From Planctomycetota bacterium (GTDB taxonomy: Bacteria > Planctomycetota > Phycisphaerae > UBA1845 > PWPN01): a DNA stretch of 7,333 nucleotides. Under the pieces are notes generated by a model. That model had not been told where the DNA came from and did not search any database. It saw only the letters and a program-made list of their open reading frames with translations. Of the stretch, positions 1 through 6,642 are shown piece by piece. A program made the translations under genes and the position numbers. The stretch lies in the NCBI GenBank assembly GCA_020346805.1, contig CP070790.1, positions 1,151,269-1,158,601 of the forward strand. The letters run 5' to 3'. The stretch's first letter is position 1, and the number at the start of each line of letters is the position of its first letter.

Positions 1-120
1 CGCGAAGCGGTTGAGTCCGAGGCCGATTTTATCCGCCACCAGATGTGCCACGCCTTACCGCTGGATGTCCCCGTCAAAGTCGATATTTCCTGGGGTGATA
101 ATTGGCTGGAAGGGAAATAA
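1..120 (+). CDS. polA: DNA polymerase I, C-terminal end (partial, 5' end outside window)
   Basis: Frame 1 is open from the first base to a TAA at 118-120 and gives 39 residues. They match the extreme C-terminus of family A DNA polymerases: a helix with an HQMCHAL segment, then LDVPVKVDISWGDNWLEGK. This aligns directly with the E. coli Pol I ending, which has LDVP followed by a short strand and a G-E/D-N-W motif. This is the last part of the palm/fingers polymerase module, which fills gaps and replaces RNA primers in the cytoplasm. The catalytic aspartates, the O-helix and any exonuclease domains lie outside the window. The family assignment is firm because the GDNW ending is distinctive. Whether the protein keeps 3'-5' or 5'-3' exonuclease domains cannot be judged here. 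Confidence 0.9.
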   Translation, partial: REAVESEADFIRHQMCHALPLDVPVKVDISWGDNWLEGK

Positions 121-196
121 ACTGCTACACTGAGTCTGGACATCGGGTCTCTCCTTTATTGAGCAAACATTTTTCTTTCACAAACGCTTGTTTAGC

Positions 197-226
197 CACT
201 GGAGAACCAGTGTCCGTTAGTTTTTC
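197..226 (+). terminator. candidate rho-independent terminator after polA
   Basis: A perfect 6-bp stem, CACTGG (197-202) with CCAGTG (207-212), closes on an AGAA tetraloop. A run of five T follows at 221-225, eight bases after the stem. It lies 77 bases downstream of the polA stop and is a reasonable end for that transcript. The gap between stem and T-run is longer than in a classical intrinsic terminator and the stem is short, so confidence is low. Confidence 0.3.
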
Positions 227-301
227 AAGTACTTACATCACCAACTTTTTTGGAGGAGAACTTGATTATTAAATTATTATCCGCTTCGAAAAAGCTTTAT
301 C

Positions 302-454
302 TCAAAACGTCTTTTTTAAAAAGACGGTTTGATTATGCGGGACGTATTTTTGACTGCTGTAGACTTGCCAAACGGCCCTTATACACCAGATGCATGTAAC
401 GATCAAAGTGGCGGATAACGCTATACGCCGCCACTTGGCCTGAATGATTTTCAT
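302..454 (-). CDS. candidate 50-residue single-pass membrane or exported protein
   Basis: Reading the minus strand, ATG at 454 is preceded by AAGAGGTAAGCG, a GAGGT ribosome site with 5-base spacing. The frame stays open to TGA at 302-304. The product begins MKIIQAKWRRIALSAT, a basic N-terminus with two arginines. A hydrophobic stretch with two cysteines follows (about residues 11-29, ALSATLIVTCIWCIRAV), then a polar tail ending FLKKTF. This is the layout of a type II membrane anchor or uncleaved signal sequence. The ORF lies downstream of, and in the same direction as, the hydrolase at 565-1221, about 110 bases away, so the two could share a transcript. I do not recognise the family. A 9-bp inverted repeat lies inside the coding sequence (406-436), so the region may instead be an RNA structure or terminator. 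A competing + strand frame overlaps it. Confidence 0.4.
   Translation of the reverse strand: MKIIQAKWRRIALSATLIVTCIWCIRAVWQVYSSQKYVPHNQTVFLKKTF
406..436. repeat. 9-bp perfect inverted repeat (stem-loop)
   Basis: AAGTGGCGG (406-414) is the exact reverse complement of CCGCCACTT (428-436), with a 13-base loop. It is the strongest GC-rich hairpin in this gap. It has no adjoining T-run on the minus strand and only a TTTT (448-451) some 12 bases beyond on the + strand. It may be a transcript-end structure for polA or for the minus-strand hydrolase. It also falls within the N-terminal codons of the candidate ORF at 302-454. Confidence 0.55.
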
Positions 455-564
455 CGCTTACCTCTTGTTGGTTGGGGAAACTGCCTCTTTCACTGTTAAA
501 TCGTTACCCTTTTATCGGCAACCATAACCTTCCTCCTGCAGACTTTATGTGACAGATAATTTCA

Positions 565-1221
565 CTAACAAAGATGTCGTTCGATGAACTTGTTGACTAT
601 CCGGGCATGGGTAAGGTTGATCAGATGTCCGCCGTCGGGGATAATCTCGTCGGGTGACAGATTACGAATGGGAATAATCCGGTCTTTGGCACCATGGATA
701 TGATAAACCGGACTCAGAATGGGTGGAGGATTATTCCAATTAAGAAGCATTTTACTTGCCCGTCGAAGAAACGGGATGGGTACCTCCCGGGACATATCAC
801 GAATCAATTGATATTGCCGGTCGCTAAGAGATTCGAGTTTGGCAAGCATTCTGCTGCTGGCGATACATCGTCGCCGAATCAGAAAATCGGGAATGGCCCG
901 GGAAACCAGTTCGGCAAAGTGATAGTATTTGGGTATGGTGGACCCGTCTGAGCAACTGGCTATCAATATCACCCCGCGAACCCGGCAATGACGGGCCAGT
1001 TCGCAGGCCAACATTCCTCCGAAGGACACGCCGCCGACCACGCAGCCTTCCGTCAGGCCGATTTGCTCGCCTACCCGGCCGGCATAACCGGCCATATCCT
1101 CATCCGGATCGGGAACCGGCGGCCGCAAAACCTCAAAATCCAGTCCGTAATCACCCTGGGGGCCGTAGAGCCTTTCATCCGCCCCCATGCCGGGGATCAA
1201 TATCATTCGTTCCACTGACAT
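565..1221 (-). CDS. small alpha/beta-hydrolase fold protein
   Basis: This is a 218-residue protein with an alpha/beta-hydrolase layout and no signal peptide from this start, so it is probably cytoplasmic. The first strand and oxyanion loop read MILIPGMGADERLYG (residues 6-20). The nucleophile elbow is GGVSFGG with Ser66 (GxSxG). The acid is Asp180 in HIHGAKD and the histidine is His199 in DGGHL, so the triad is complete and correctly ordered. Residues 95-165, between strands, form a basic helical cap. The substrate cannot be told: this group includes esterases, thioesterases and unassigned hydrolases. ATG at 1221 was chosen because it lies five codons before the first conserved strand. A GTG at 1269 in the same frame would add 16 residues of phenylalanine-rich sequence and has a GGGG eight bases upstream, so it remains possible. 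Neither start has a strong ribosome site. The gene diverges from the kinase at 1419. Confidence 0.8.
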   Translation of the reverse strand: MSVERMILIPGMGADERLYGPQGDYGLDFEVLRPPVPDPDEDMAGYAGRVGEQIGLTEGCVVGGVSFGGMLACELARHCRVRGVILIASCSDGSTIPKYYHFAELVSRAIPDFLIRRRCIASSRMLAKLESLSDRQYQLIRDMSREVPIPFLRRASKMLLNWNNPPPILSPVYHIHGAKDRIIPIRNLSPDEIIPDGGHLINLTHARIVNKFIERHLC

Positions 1222-1418
1222 GATAATAGTAAAGTCGGTAAACAGACCAAAAGCAAATCCTGAAAACACAAAATCATCCCCATTGTAACCGTTTTAACTG
1301 TCTTTTTACTCGCCTCTCGATTTATTCCGCGCCGAAATGTACATTACATGAAAATTGATGCATATTGTATCCATACACGTTTAAAGGCGGCCGACAATAA
1401 CCTATTGGTGATAAAGCG
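1222..1418. promoter_or_regulatory. divergent intergenic region between hydrolase and kinase
   Basis: Both flanking genes point away from this AT-rich 197-base gap, so promoters for both should lie here. On the minus strand there are two TACAAT hexamers (1364-1369 and 1282-1287), each one mismatch from the -10 consensus. I see no convincing -35 at the usual spacing for either. On the + strand, TTGATG (1355-1360) and TTTAAA (1380-1385) are a weak pair 19 bases apart. A small dyad (ATGT...ACAT, 1337-1349) could be an operator. These are pattern matches only. Confidence 0.3.
1407..1412 (+). promoter_or_regulatory. ribosome binding site for the TTG start of the kinase
   Basis: GGTGAT at 1407-1412 is complementary to the anti-Shine-Dalgarno end of 16S rRNA (the GGTGAT part of the full complement) and lies six bases before TTG 1419. 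An in-frame TAA at 1398-1400 excludes starts further upstream. The next in-frame ATG would cut through the glycine-rich loop of the kinase. Together these fix the unusual TTG as the start. Confidence 0.5.
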
Positions 1419-4400
1419 TTGAAGCTGATTCCACAGCCTGGTGATCAAATCGGGGGTTATGAGATTCTCCGCAAGCTCGGGGCCGGCGGTATGGGGGTGG
1501 TCTACGAGGCCCGGAAGCTTCCCACTCAGCGTCTGGTCGCCCTTAAGGTCCTCAGCCCCGCCATGACTCGAGAAAAATCCCGCCAACGATTCCTTCGTGA
1601 GGCCGAAGCCGCCGCCAGGCTCAAACATCCCAACATTGTGGCCGTCTACGATATTCATTCCGAAGAAGACTTTTGTTACTACGCCATGGAATTCGTCGAA
1701 GGTTGGCCGCTTTCCCGCGTCATCCGTAAACTTCCCACCCTCAAATCGGCACCAGAGTCAATCAGCCAGGTGATGGCCATCGAAACGGACCTGGCTGAAG
1801 AAATAGACCAGGATGCCGAAACCGTCACTCCAGGTGCTGAGCGAAAGCCTCCCCCTCCCACCGATAAAATGGAGGAATATACGCGCCAGGAGAAAATTGA
1901 CACCTCCTCAATTGTCAATAATCCCTCTTACATTCGCCAAGTGGCGACCATGATGCGGGATGTGGCTCGAGCCCTGGATTACGCCCACGGCCAAGGGGTA
2001 ATCCATCGCGATATTAAACCCGGGAATCTGCTGCTCGACCGCACCGACACGCTGCACCTGGTTGACTTTGGACTGGCCCGGATATTGGACGAGGAGAATA
2101 TCACGCTGAGCGGCGAATTGATGGGGACGCCTTTGTATATGAGTCCCGAACAGGTAGCCGCCGGCCGAATCGGCATGGACCACCGAACCGATATCTATTC
2201 ACTCGGGGTGGTCATGTATCACTTGCTCGGTCTTCAGCCACCCTATGAGGCCCCCTCTCGTGAAGCTCTGCTTCGTGCTATAGCCGTTCAACCTCCCGGA
2301 CTGCTATCGAGTATCAATCCGAATATACCCCGCGATCTTGAAACTATCGTTCACCATGCAATCGAGAAGGATCCCGGACAACGATATGACTCGGGGGGAG
2401 AATTGGCTGACGATCTGGACCGCTGGCTCAACGACAGGCCGATCAAAGTCAAACGTCCCGGTCCTCTTCGCCGATGGTGGTTGAACAAATCCACCGCCGC
2501 CCGCCGGGCATTACAGGCCTCTGCCGCTACCCTGATTGCTGCCGCCGTCGCTATTTATATATTGCTGCCCACAGGCATCGAACCGGCACTGAAGCAGGCC
2601 ATGCGACAGGCTGAAAATCATGATTACCTCAGCAGCATACTCTGGCACGCCGAAGCCGTCAGACAAGATCCATCCAACATCGAATCATCAGCCATTCATC
2701 GCAGCATTGTCTTAAACGAGCTGCCCAGACTGCATTACCGGTTCCCAATCTCAGGTACCAAAGCCTGCTTTGATTTTTCTCCCCTGCTTGATCCCGCCAG
2801 GCAGTTGTTGGTGACCGGTATTACAGATCGAGAAATTCAGGTTTGGGATCTGTCGGCGACCAGCCCCATTGGCAAGCCCTACGGCACGAGGCTTCCAAAC
2901 AAATGGTTATCCTACAACCAAGCGGGCACTTACTTTCTTTCGGTAATGGGCAACCAACAGACTGATTCCGCCCAGTTATTCAAACCGCAAGGCCAACCCG
3001 TCAGTCCCATTTGGCTGCCGGGTATGCCTTTATTGCGCTACATCCGTATGGCAAGCGAAGTCGGGATTGTGGCATTCATGTCCGATGCACCATCCCAAGA
3101 TCGACACCAGTCTCAAACTCAGCCCGTGTATCAAGTAGACGTATACTCGTTTAAAGCCGATGCCCCACCCAGGCGACTTATCTCATTCGAATCAACCCAA
3201 CCGGTGGAATTAAGTGCCGACGGCCAATTCCTGGCTGCGGTAGGCCCCGGCGATAATCTTGAAGTGAGAAATCTACTATATCAAAACGAAATAGTGCCGA
3301 CGGCGTTTATACGCCAACCGGCTGGTTTCGCTTTCTCACCGGCGACTTCCGATCTTGCCGTTGCCGATTTGGCGGGAAGCATCATTTTGTTCGATTTGAT
3401 CACCGGTAATCCCTTACCCATGCAATTTGAGATGCCCATCATATCCGTCGGACAAATGCGTAAACGCAGCACCCTCGCTTATATGCAGTTCAATGCCGAC
3501 GGCACCAGACTGCTGGTCGTGGGTGCCGAAGGCGAACCCGAATCTGAAACCGGGCGATCAATTCTGCTTTGGGATGCCCAAACCGGAAATCGCCTGTTTG
3601 CCGTCCGCGGACGAAGAGGCGCACGCTTCAGCAACGACGGTTCCACTTTGGCCATTTGGGACAACGATGGTGTGTCGTTTATCAAAGTTACCGATCCTCG
3701 TCGTCCAATCAACAGCATTACCACCCCGATTCGTAAATTAACCGAATCACCTGTCGATAAACCTTTGATGCAGACCAGGGAGATTGATTATCGTCCGGTA
3801 CGGATGGATAACGCCGGCCGACGTTGCATCTGTCTCGGCTCTTCCCAGGCTTCGATATGGGATATCGCCACCGGCGAACATATCTTGAGATTGCCTATCC
3901 CCCTAAACGAAAACAGTACGGCAGGTCTCGATCCCAGCGGAAATTACGCCTTTGCCTTCACCGCCGGACCGGACACCCAAGGTGATCTCTATGTGTGGGA
4001 TCTGCGCAACCTTACGGAACGCTATCCCCGTGTCGGACCGTTACCGCTGGTACCCCAAAATGTAACGATCAGCCATAAGCCCTTTGTTGCGGCCTATACT
4101 CGCAATAACCAAGGCATTGAATGGCGGTTGATCGATCCGGTCAGCATGAAACTTATGGGTACACCGATATCTCAAGCAGATCCCAACACCATCATCAAAC
4201 AGTGGACGGTCAGCGAATCGGGGAACCTCTTATTTGCCGTCAACCTCGACGGTCTGGCCAACGTATACAACACCGCAACCGGCCGGGAGATCGCCGCCTG
4301 GCCCATGCCTTCATCCGCCACCGAGGTGTCGGCCATATCCCCCGATGGAGAGATCGTAGCCATCGCCCACAATGACATGCGGGTTACCTTGCATCGGGTC

Positions 4401-5129
4401 ATACCCAAGCCCCCCTATACCGCAATGTCCCAAATAGGCCTGCTTACCGGCCAGCCGGCATTGATGCGTTTCAGCCAAAACGGTTCTCTGCTGGCTATCG
4501 CCGACACCCAGGGTCGTATCATCATCAACTTAACCGGAAAAACCCAACGTCTGTATCAAAAAATTAATACCGGCCGGCCGGTGCATGATATGTCATTCTG
4601 TTTTGATGACACGATACTCACCGTCGGGCATAATGACGGCCAAGCTGGTTTGTGGTCGCTTAACAAAGGTCGTTGTATCGCCCGCACCGATTCGGTAGTT
4701 GGCGAAGTCGGGCCGACCCTGGTTGCCGTTCGCGATCAAACGGGTGAAACCGCCGTGCCCATGCTGGCAACCGCATGTTCCAATCATATCCGGATCTACT
4801 CACTGCCTTCTGTGCGGGAGAACCAACCGCTACAGAGATTGCAACCCGTCGGGCCGCCGCTCGAATCGACAAAAAATATAATCGCCCTGGCCTTTCCGCT
4901 GCCTGAATCCCAAGATGACAAATTGGCATTCGATCGGCTCTTTGCCGTCACTGAAGGGGGGGCCGTGCGCTGGTACGATCTCTCCTGCCTTCAACTCTCG
5001 CCCCAACAGTGGCTCCAACTGATTGCCGCCCGTACGGGTATGCGGCTCAATGACCAGGGCGAACATACCTTCATCCCTCGTGAAGAATGGCTTACCTTAC
5101 ACCAGCAAGTCAAACAAATGAATCAATAA
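1419..5129 (+). CDS. membrane-anchored PknB-type Ser/Thr kinase with WD40-like beta-propeller ectodomain
   Basis: A 1236-residue protein starting at TTG. The N-terminal Hanks-type kinase spans about residues 14-340. Visible motifs are the glycine loop GAGGMGVVYEA (21-31), ATP-binding Lys43 in VALKVL, helix C Glu61, catalytic loop HRDIKPGN (196-203; Asp198, Lys200, Asn203), DFG at 216-218, and activation segment TLSGELMGTPLYMSPEQ (229-245) with possible phosphosites Thr229, Ser231 and Thr237. It is therefore an RD kinase with all key residues. About 65 extra residues, acidic and proline-rich, sit between helices D and E (about 105-168). A basic RRWW...ARR stretch precedes one membrane helix at about 366-383, which implies kinase inside and C-terminus outside. 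Residues 388-440 look helical and TPR-like. The remainder has about 15 WD40-like blades, for example VWDLS (475), LLWDAQTG (716), SIWDIATG and YVWDLRNL (858), enough for two propellers. It probably senses or scaffolds at the envelope and phosphorylates cytoplasmic targets. Ligand and substrates are unknown. Confidence 0.95.
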   Translation: MKLIPQPGDQIGGYEILRKLGAGGMGVVYEARKLPTQRLVALKVLSPAMTREKSRQRFLREAEAAARLKHPNIVAVYDIHSEEDFCYYAMEFVEGWPLSRVIRKLPTLKSAPESISQVMAIETDLAEEIDQDAETVTPGAERKPPPPTDKMEEYTRQEKIDTSSIVNNPSYIRQVATMMRDVARALDYAHGQGVIHRDIKPGNLLLDRTDTLHLVDFGLARILDEENITLSGELMGTPLYMSPEQVAAGRIGMDHRTDIYSLGVVMYHLLGLQPPYEAPSREALLRAIAVQPPGLLSSINPNIPRDLETIVHHAIEKDPGQRYDSGGELADDLDRWLNDRPIKVKRPGPLRRWWLNKSTAARRALQASAATLIAAAVAIYILLPTGIEPALKQAMRQAENHDYLSSILWHAEAVRQDPSNIESSAIHRSIVLNELPRLHYRFPISGTKACFDFSPLLDPARQLLVTGITDREIQVWDLSATSPIGKPYGTRLPNKWLSYNQAGTYFLSVMGNQQTDSAQLFKPQGQPVSPIWLPGMPLLRYIRMASEVGIVAFMSDAPSQDRHQSQTQPVYQVDVYSFKADAPPRRLISFESTQPVELSADGQFLAAVGPGDNLEVRNLLYQNEIVPTAFIRQPAGFAFSPATSDLAVADLAGSIILFDLITGNPLPMQFEMPIISVGQMRKRSTLAYMQFNADGTRLLVVGAEGEPESETGRSILLWDAQTGNRLFAVRGRRGARFSNDGSTLAIWDNDGVSFIKVTDPRRPINSITTPIRKLTESPVDKPLMQTREIDYRPVRMDNAGRRCICLGSSQASIWDIATGEHILRLPIPLNENSTAGLDPSGNYAFAFTAGPDTQGDLYVWDLRNLTERYPRVGPLPLVPQNVTISHKPFVAAYTRNNQGIEWRLIDPVSMKLMGTPISQADPNTIIKQWTVSESGNLLFAVNLDGLANVYNTATGREIAAWPMPSSATEVSAISPDGEIVAIAHNDMRVTLHRVIPKPPYTAMSQIGLLTGQPALMRFSQNGSLLAIADTQGRIIINLTGKTQRLYQKINTGRPVHDMSFCFDDTILTVGHNDGQAGLWSLNKGRCIARTDSVVGEVGPTLVAVRDQTGETAVPMLATACSNHIRIYSLPSVRENQPLQRLQPVGPPLESTKNIIALAFPLPESQDDKLAFDRLFAVTEGGAVRWYDLSCLQLSPQQWLQLIAARTGMRLNDQGEHTFIPREEWLTLHQQVKQMNQ

Positions 5130-5160
5130 CCGCCCGGTCCCCAACCTCCACATTATCAGT

Positions 5161-5166
5161 TACAAT
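5161..5166 (+). promoter_or_regulatory. -10-like hexamer seven bases before the tsaB start
   Basis: TACAAT (one mismatch from TATAAT) ends seven bases before ATG 5174, and no Shine-Dalgarno sequence lies in between. If it is a -10 element, transcription would begin at or next to the start codon and give a leaderless mRNA. No -35 match is visible at 17 bases, so this is a motif match only. Read-through from the kinase, 44 bases upstream, is the alternative. Confidence 0.3.
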
Positions 5167-5173
5167 CACCTGC

Positions 5174-5908
5174 ATGGACATCAGGTCAAGACGAATACTG
5201 GCTATCGAAACTTCAGGCCGAATGGGCAGCGTCGCCCTCGGTGCCGATAAAAAAATCGTCGGATCATCTGAATTATCTGGCACCATGCAGCATGCCGCCG
5301 AGTTAATGCCTACCGTGGATCGGTTGCTTAAAAAACAGGGTTGGCCGGCAAACTCAATAACCGACGTCTTTGTATCCATCGGACCGGGCAGTTTCACCGG
5401 TTTGCGGATCGGGGTCACCGTGGCCCGTACCCTGGCCTGGTCCATCGGTGCCCGTATTGTCGCCGTCCCCACCGTCGATGCCCTGGCCCGCAATGCCCTG
5501 GAGGCCAACCCGCTGCCCGAGCACGTAGCTGTCATACTCGACGCCAAGCGTCGGCAAATTTACGCCGCCGCTTTCGATATCAAACCCGGCCGCCTTATCA
5601 AAACTATCGATGCCCATTTGTCCGATCCCGCTGATTTTTTCGCACGCTGTCCCCAGCCCCTGGCCCTCCTCGGCGAAGGGATTGATTATCATGGCCAGGC
5701 CATCGATACCGCCGGCGTTACCGTACTGGACAAAAACTTCTGGCCCGGCCGGGCGGAAAATGTCTTTCACGTCGGTCTGGAATTGGCTGATCAAGAAAAG
5801 TTCACCCCCGGCCCCCAACTCATGCCCCTATACATTCGAAGACCCGAAGCCGAGGAAAAATGGGAAAAACTCCACGGCATCAAACCTAATAATCAATCCC
5901 CGAAATGA
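5174..5908 (+). CDS. tsaB: tRNA t6A37 threonylcarbamoyl transferase complex subunit TsaB
   Basis: A 244-residue TsaB/YeaZ homologue of near-typical length. In bacteria TsaB pairs with TsaD, together with TsaE, to transfer threonylcarbamoyl from threonylcarbamoyl-AMP to A37 of ANN-decoding tRNAs in the cytoplasm. TsaB itself is a non-catalytic ASKHA-fold partner. Hallmarks seen are ILAIETSG (8-15), HAAELMP (40-46, the usual H-x-E segment), the diagnostic GPGSFTGLRIGV (70-81), DAKRRQIYAA (123-132) and the C-terminal LYIRRPEAEEKW (219-230). ATG 5174 was chosen because it sits seven codons before the first conserved strand. A longer frame from 5087 would overlap the kinase and add unrelated residues. 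The gene follows the kinase stop by 44 bases. The neighbour often found next to tsaB, the acetyltransferase gene rimI, is absent, and a HAD gene follows instead. tsaD and tsaE are not in the window. Confidence 0.93.
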   Translation: MDIRSRRILAIETSGRMGSVALGADKKIVGSSELSGTMQHAAELMPTVDRLLKKQGWPANSITDVFVSIGPGSFTGLRIGVTVARTLAWSIGARIVAVPTVDALARNALEANPLPEHVAVILDAKRRQIYAAAFDIKPGRLIKTIDAHLSDPADFFARCPQPLALLGEGIDYHGQAIDTAGVTVLDKNFWPGRAENVFHVGLELADQEKFTPGPQLMPLYIRRPEAEEKWEKLHGIKPNNQSPK

Positions 5909-5968
5909 TGTCGGTTAAAGATATCAAGCCAGACCTCCTCCCTTAGCGCGGCATGAAAATGAAATTCG

Positions 5969-5974
5969 TATAAG
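5969..5974 (+). promoter_or_regulatory. -10-like hexamer eight bases before the HAD start
   Basis: TATAAG (one mismatch from TATAAT) lies eight bases before ATG 5983. The interval has no Shine-Dalgarno sequence, and an in-frame TAA at 5971 excludes any upstream start. The placement matches the hexamer before tsaB and would fit a leaderless transcript. No -35 element is visible. Confidence 0.3.
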
Positions 5975-5982
5975 ATAGTAGA

Positions 5983-6642
5983 ATGTTTGGTTTGATCTTC
6001 GACATGGACGGCGTACTGGTCGACTCCACCCGGGCCCATTTTCAGAGTTGGTGCCTGTTGGCCGAGGAATTAGGCCAGCAAGTAACCGAGGAGGCCTTCA
6101 TCCAGACCTTCGGCCGGCAAAATCGCGATATCGTTCCCCTGTTCTTCGGATACGACGACCAGGAAACCGTCCAAAAATTGGGCGACCGCAAGGAGGAACT
6201 TTACCGCGATATTATTCGCCAACACGTTCCCGCAAACGATGGAGCCGTCGAGTTGGTCCGCTCCTGCCACCAGGCGGGATTCAAACTGGCCATCGGTTCG
6301 TCCGGCCCACCGCAGAATATCGATCTGGTTCTAAAGGGTATGCGGATCGGACCCTACTTCGACGTCCGCATCACCAGTAAACAGTGCACCCGCGGCAAAC
6401 CCGATCCCCAGGTCTTTTCATTGGCCATCGAAGGACTCGGTATTCCCGCCCATCACTGCGCGGTGGTCGAAGACGCACCCTCCGGCATACAGGCCGCCCT
6501 CGCCGCCGGTGCCGCCGCCATCGCTCTGGCCGGCAACCACCCGCCCCAGGCTCTCGCCGCCGCAAACCTGATCGTAAACTCCCTGCGCGAACTATCTCCC
6601 GACAAACTAAAACGGCTAATTGCCCAAAAAAGTGGCGACTGA
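5983..6642 (+). CDS. HAD-superfamily phosphatase/phosphoglucomutase, beta-PGM-like
   Basis: A 219-residue subfamily I HAD hydrolase, complete and of normal length, without signal peptide or membrane segment. Motif I is FDMDGVLVDS, with nucleophile Asp7 and acid/base Asp9. Motif II is GSSG (Ser106/Ser107). Motif III is RGKPDP with Lys139. Motif IV is VVEDAPSG with Glu163 and Asp164 for magnesium. The helical C1 cap begins RAHFQSWCLLAEELG, very close to the cap of Lactococcus beta-phosphoglucomutase, including the His19 and Trp23 equivalents. The cap loop reads FGRQNRDI: an arginine is present, but the lysine used by true beta-phosphoglucomutase for substrate binding is not evident. A general sugar-phosphate or related phosphatase is therefore as likely as a mutase. 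The start is fixed by an in-frame stop 12 bases upstream. The gap to tsaB is 74 bases. The last codons overlap a small ORF in another frame. Confidence 0.92.
   Translation: MFGLIFDMDGVLVDSTRAHFQSWCLLAEELGQQVTEEAFIQTFGRQNRDIVPLFFGYDDQETVQKLGDRKEELYRDIIRQHVPANDGAVELVRSCHQAGFKLAIGSSGPPQNIDLVLKGMRIGPYFDVRITSKQCTRGKPDPQVFSLAIEGLGIPAHHCAVVEDAPSGIQAALAAGAAAIALAGNHPPQALAAANLIVNSLRELSPDKLKRLIAQKSGD

Larger units (their letters stand above)
121..564. other. 444-base intergenic region rich in inverted repeats
   Basis: No ORF over 60 codons here looks real. The region is AT-richer than the flanking genes. It holds a 6-bp perfect stem at 197-212 followed by a T-run, an AT-rich dyad at 305-330, and a 9-bp perfect stem at 406-436. 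It also holds two mutually exclusive short ORFs on opposite strands, each with a purine-rich ribosome site: TTG at 262 (+), 45 codons, and ATG at 454 (-), 50 codons. The minus-strand ORF is the better candidate and is listed separately. No tRNA-like cloverleaf or T-loop sequence was found. Confidence 0.6.

Noticed and set aside
1..143. Minus-strand ORF starting ATG 143 with a GGAGAG ribosome-like site, running off the left edge
   Set aside because: It is antisense to the clearly recognisable polA C-terminus, and its sequence is Ser/Thr-rich with no family look. The purine run is probably chance.
496..525. Nine-codon minus-strand ORF after a GGAGGAAGG site
   Set aside because: It has a good ribosome site but is far too short to support. 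A leader peptide would need an attenuator structure next to it, which I cannot show.
5087..5173. N-terminal extension of tsaB from ATG 5087
   Set aside because: It overlaps the kinase C-terminus, adds Ser/Thr-rich residues not found in TsaB proteins, and the conserved first strand begins just after ATG 5174.
1419..5908. Kinase as the Bud32-like partner of the t6A machinery because it sits next to tsaB
   Set aside because: The kinase is a PknB/Hanks type with a membrane anchor and propellers, not the small Bud32 fold. Bacterial t6A synthesis uses TsaB/TsaD/TsaE and needs no such kinase. Adjacency alone is not evidence.
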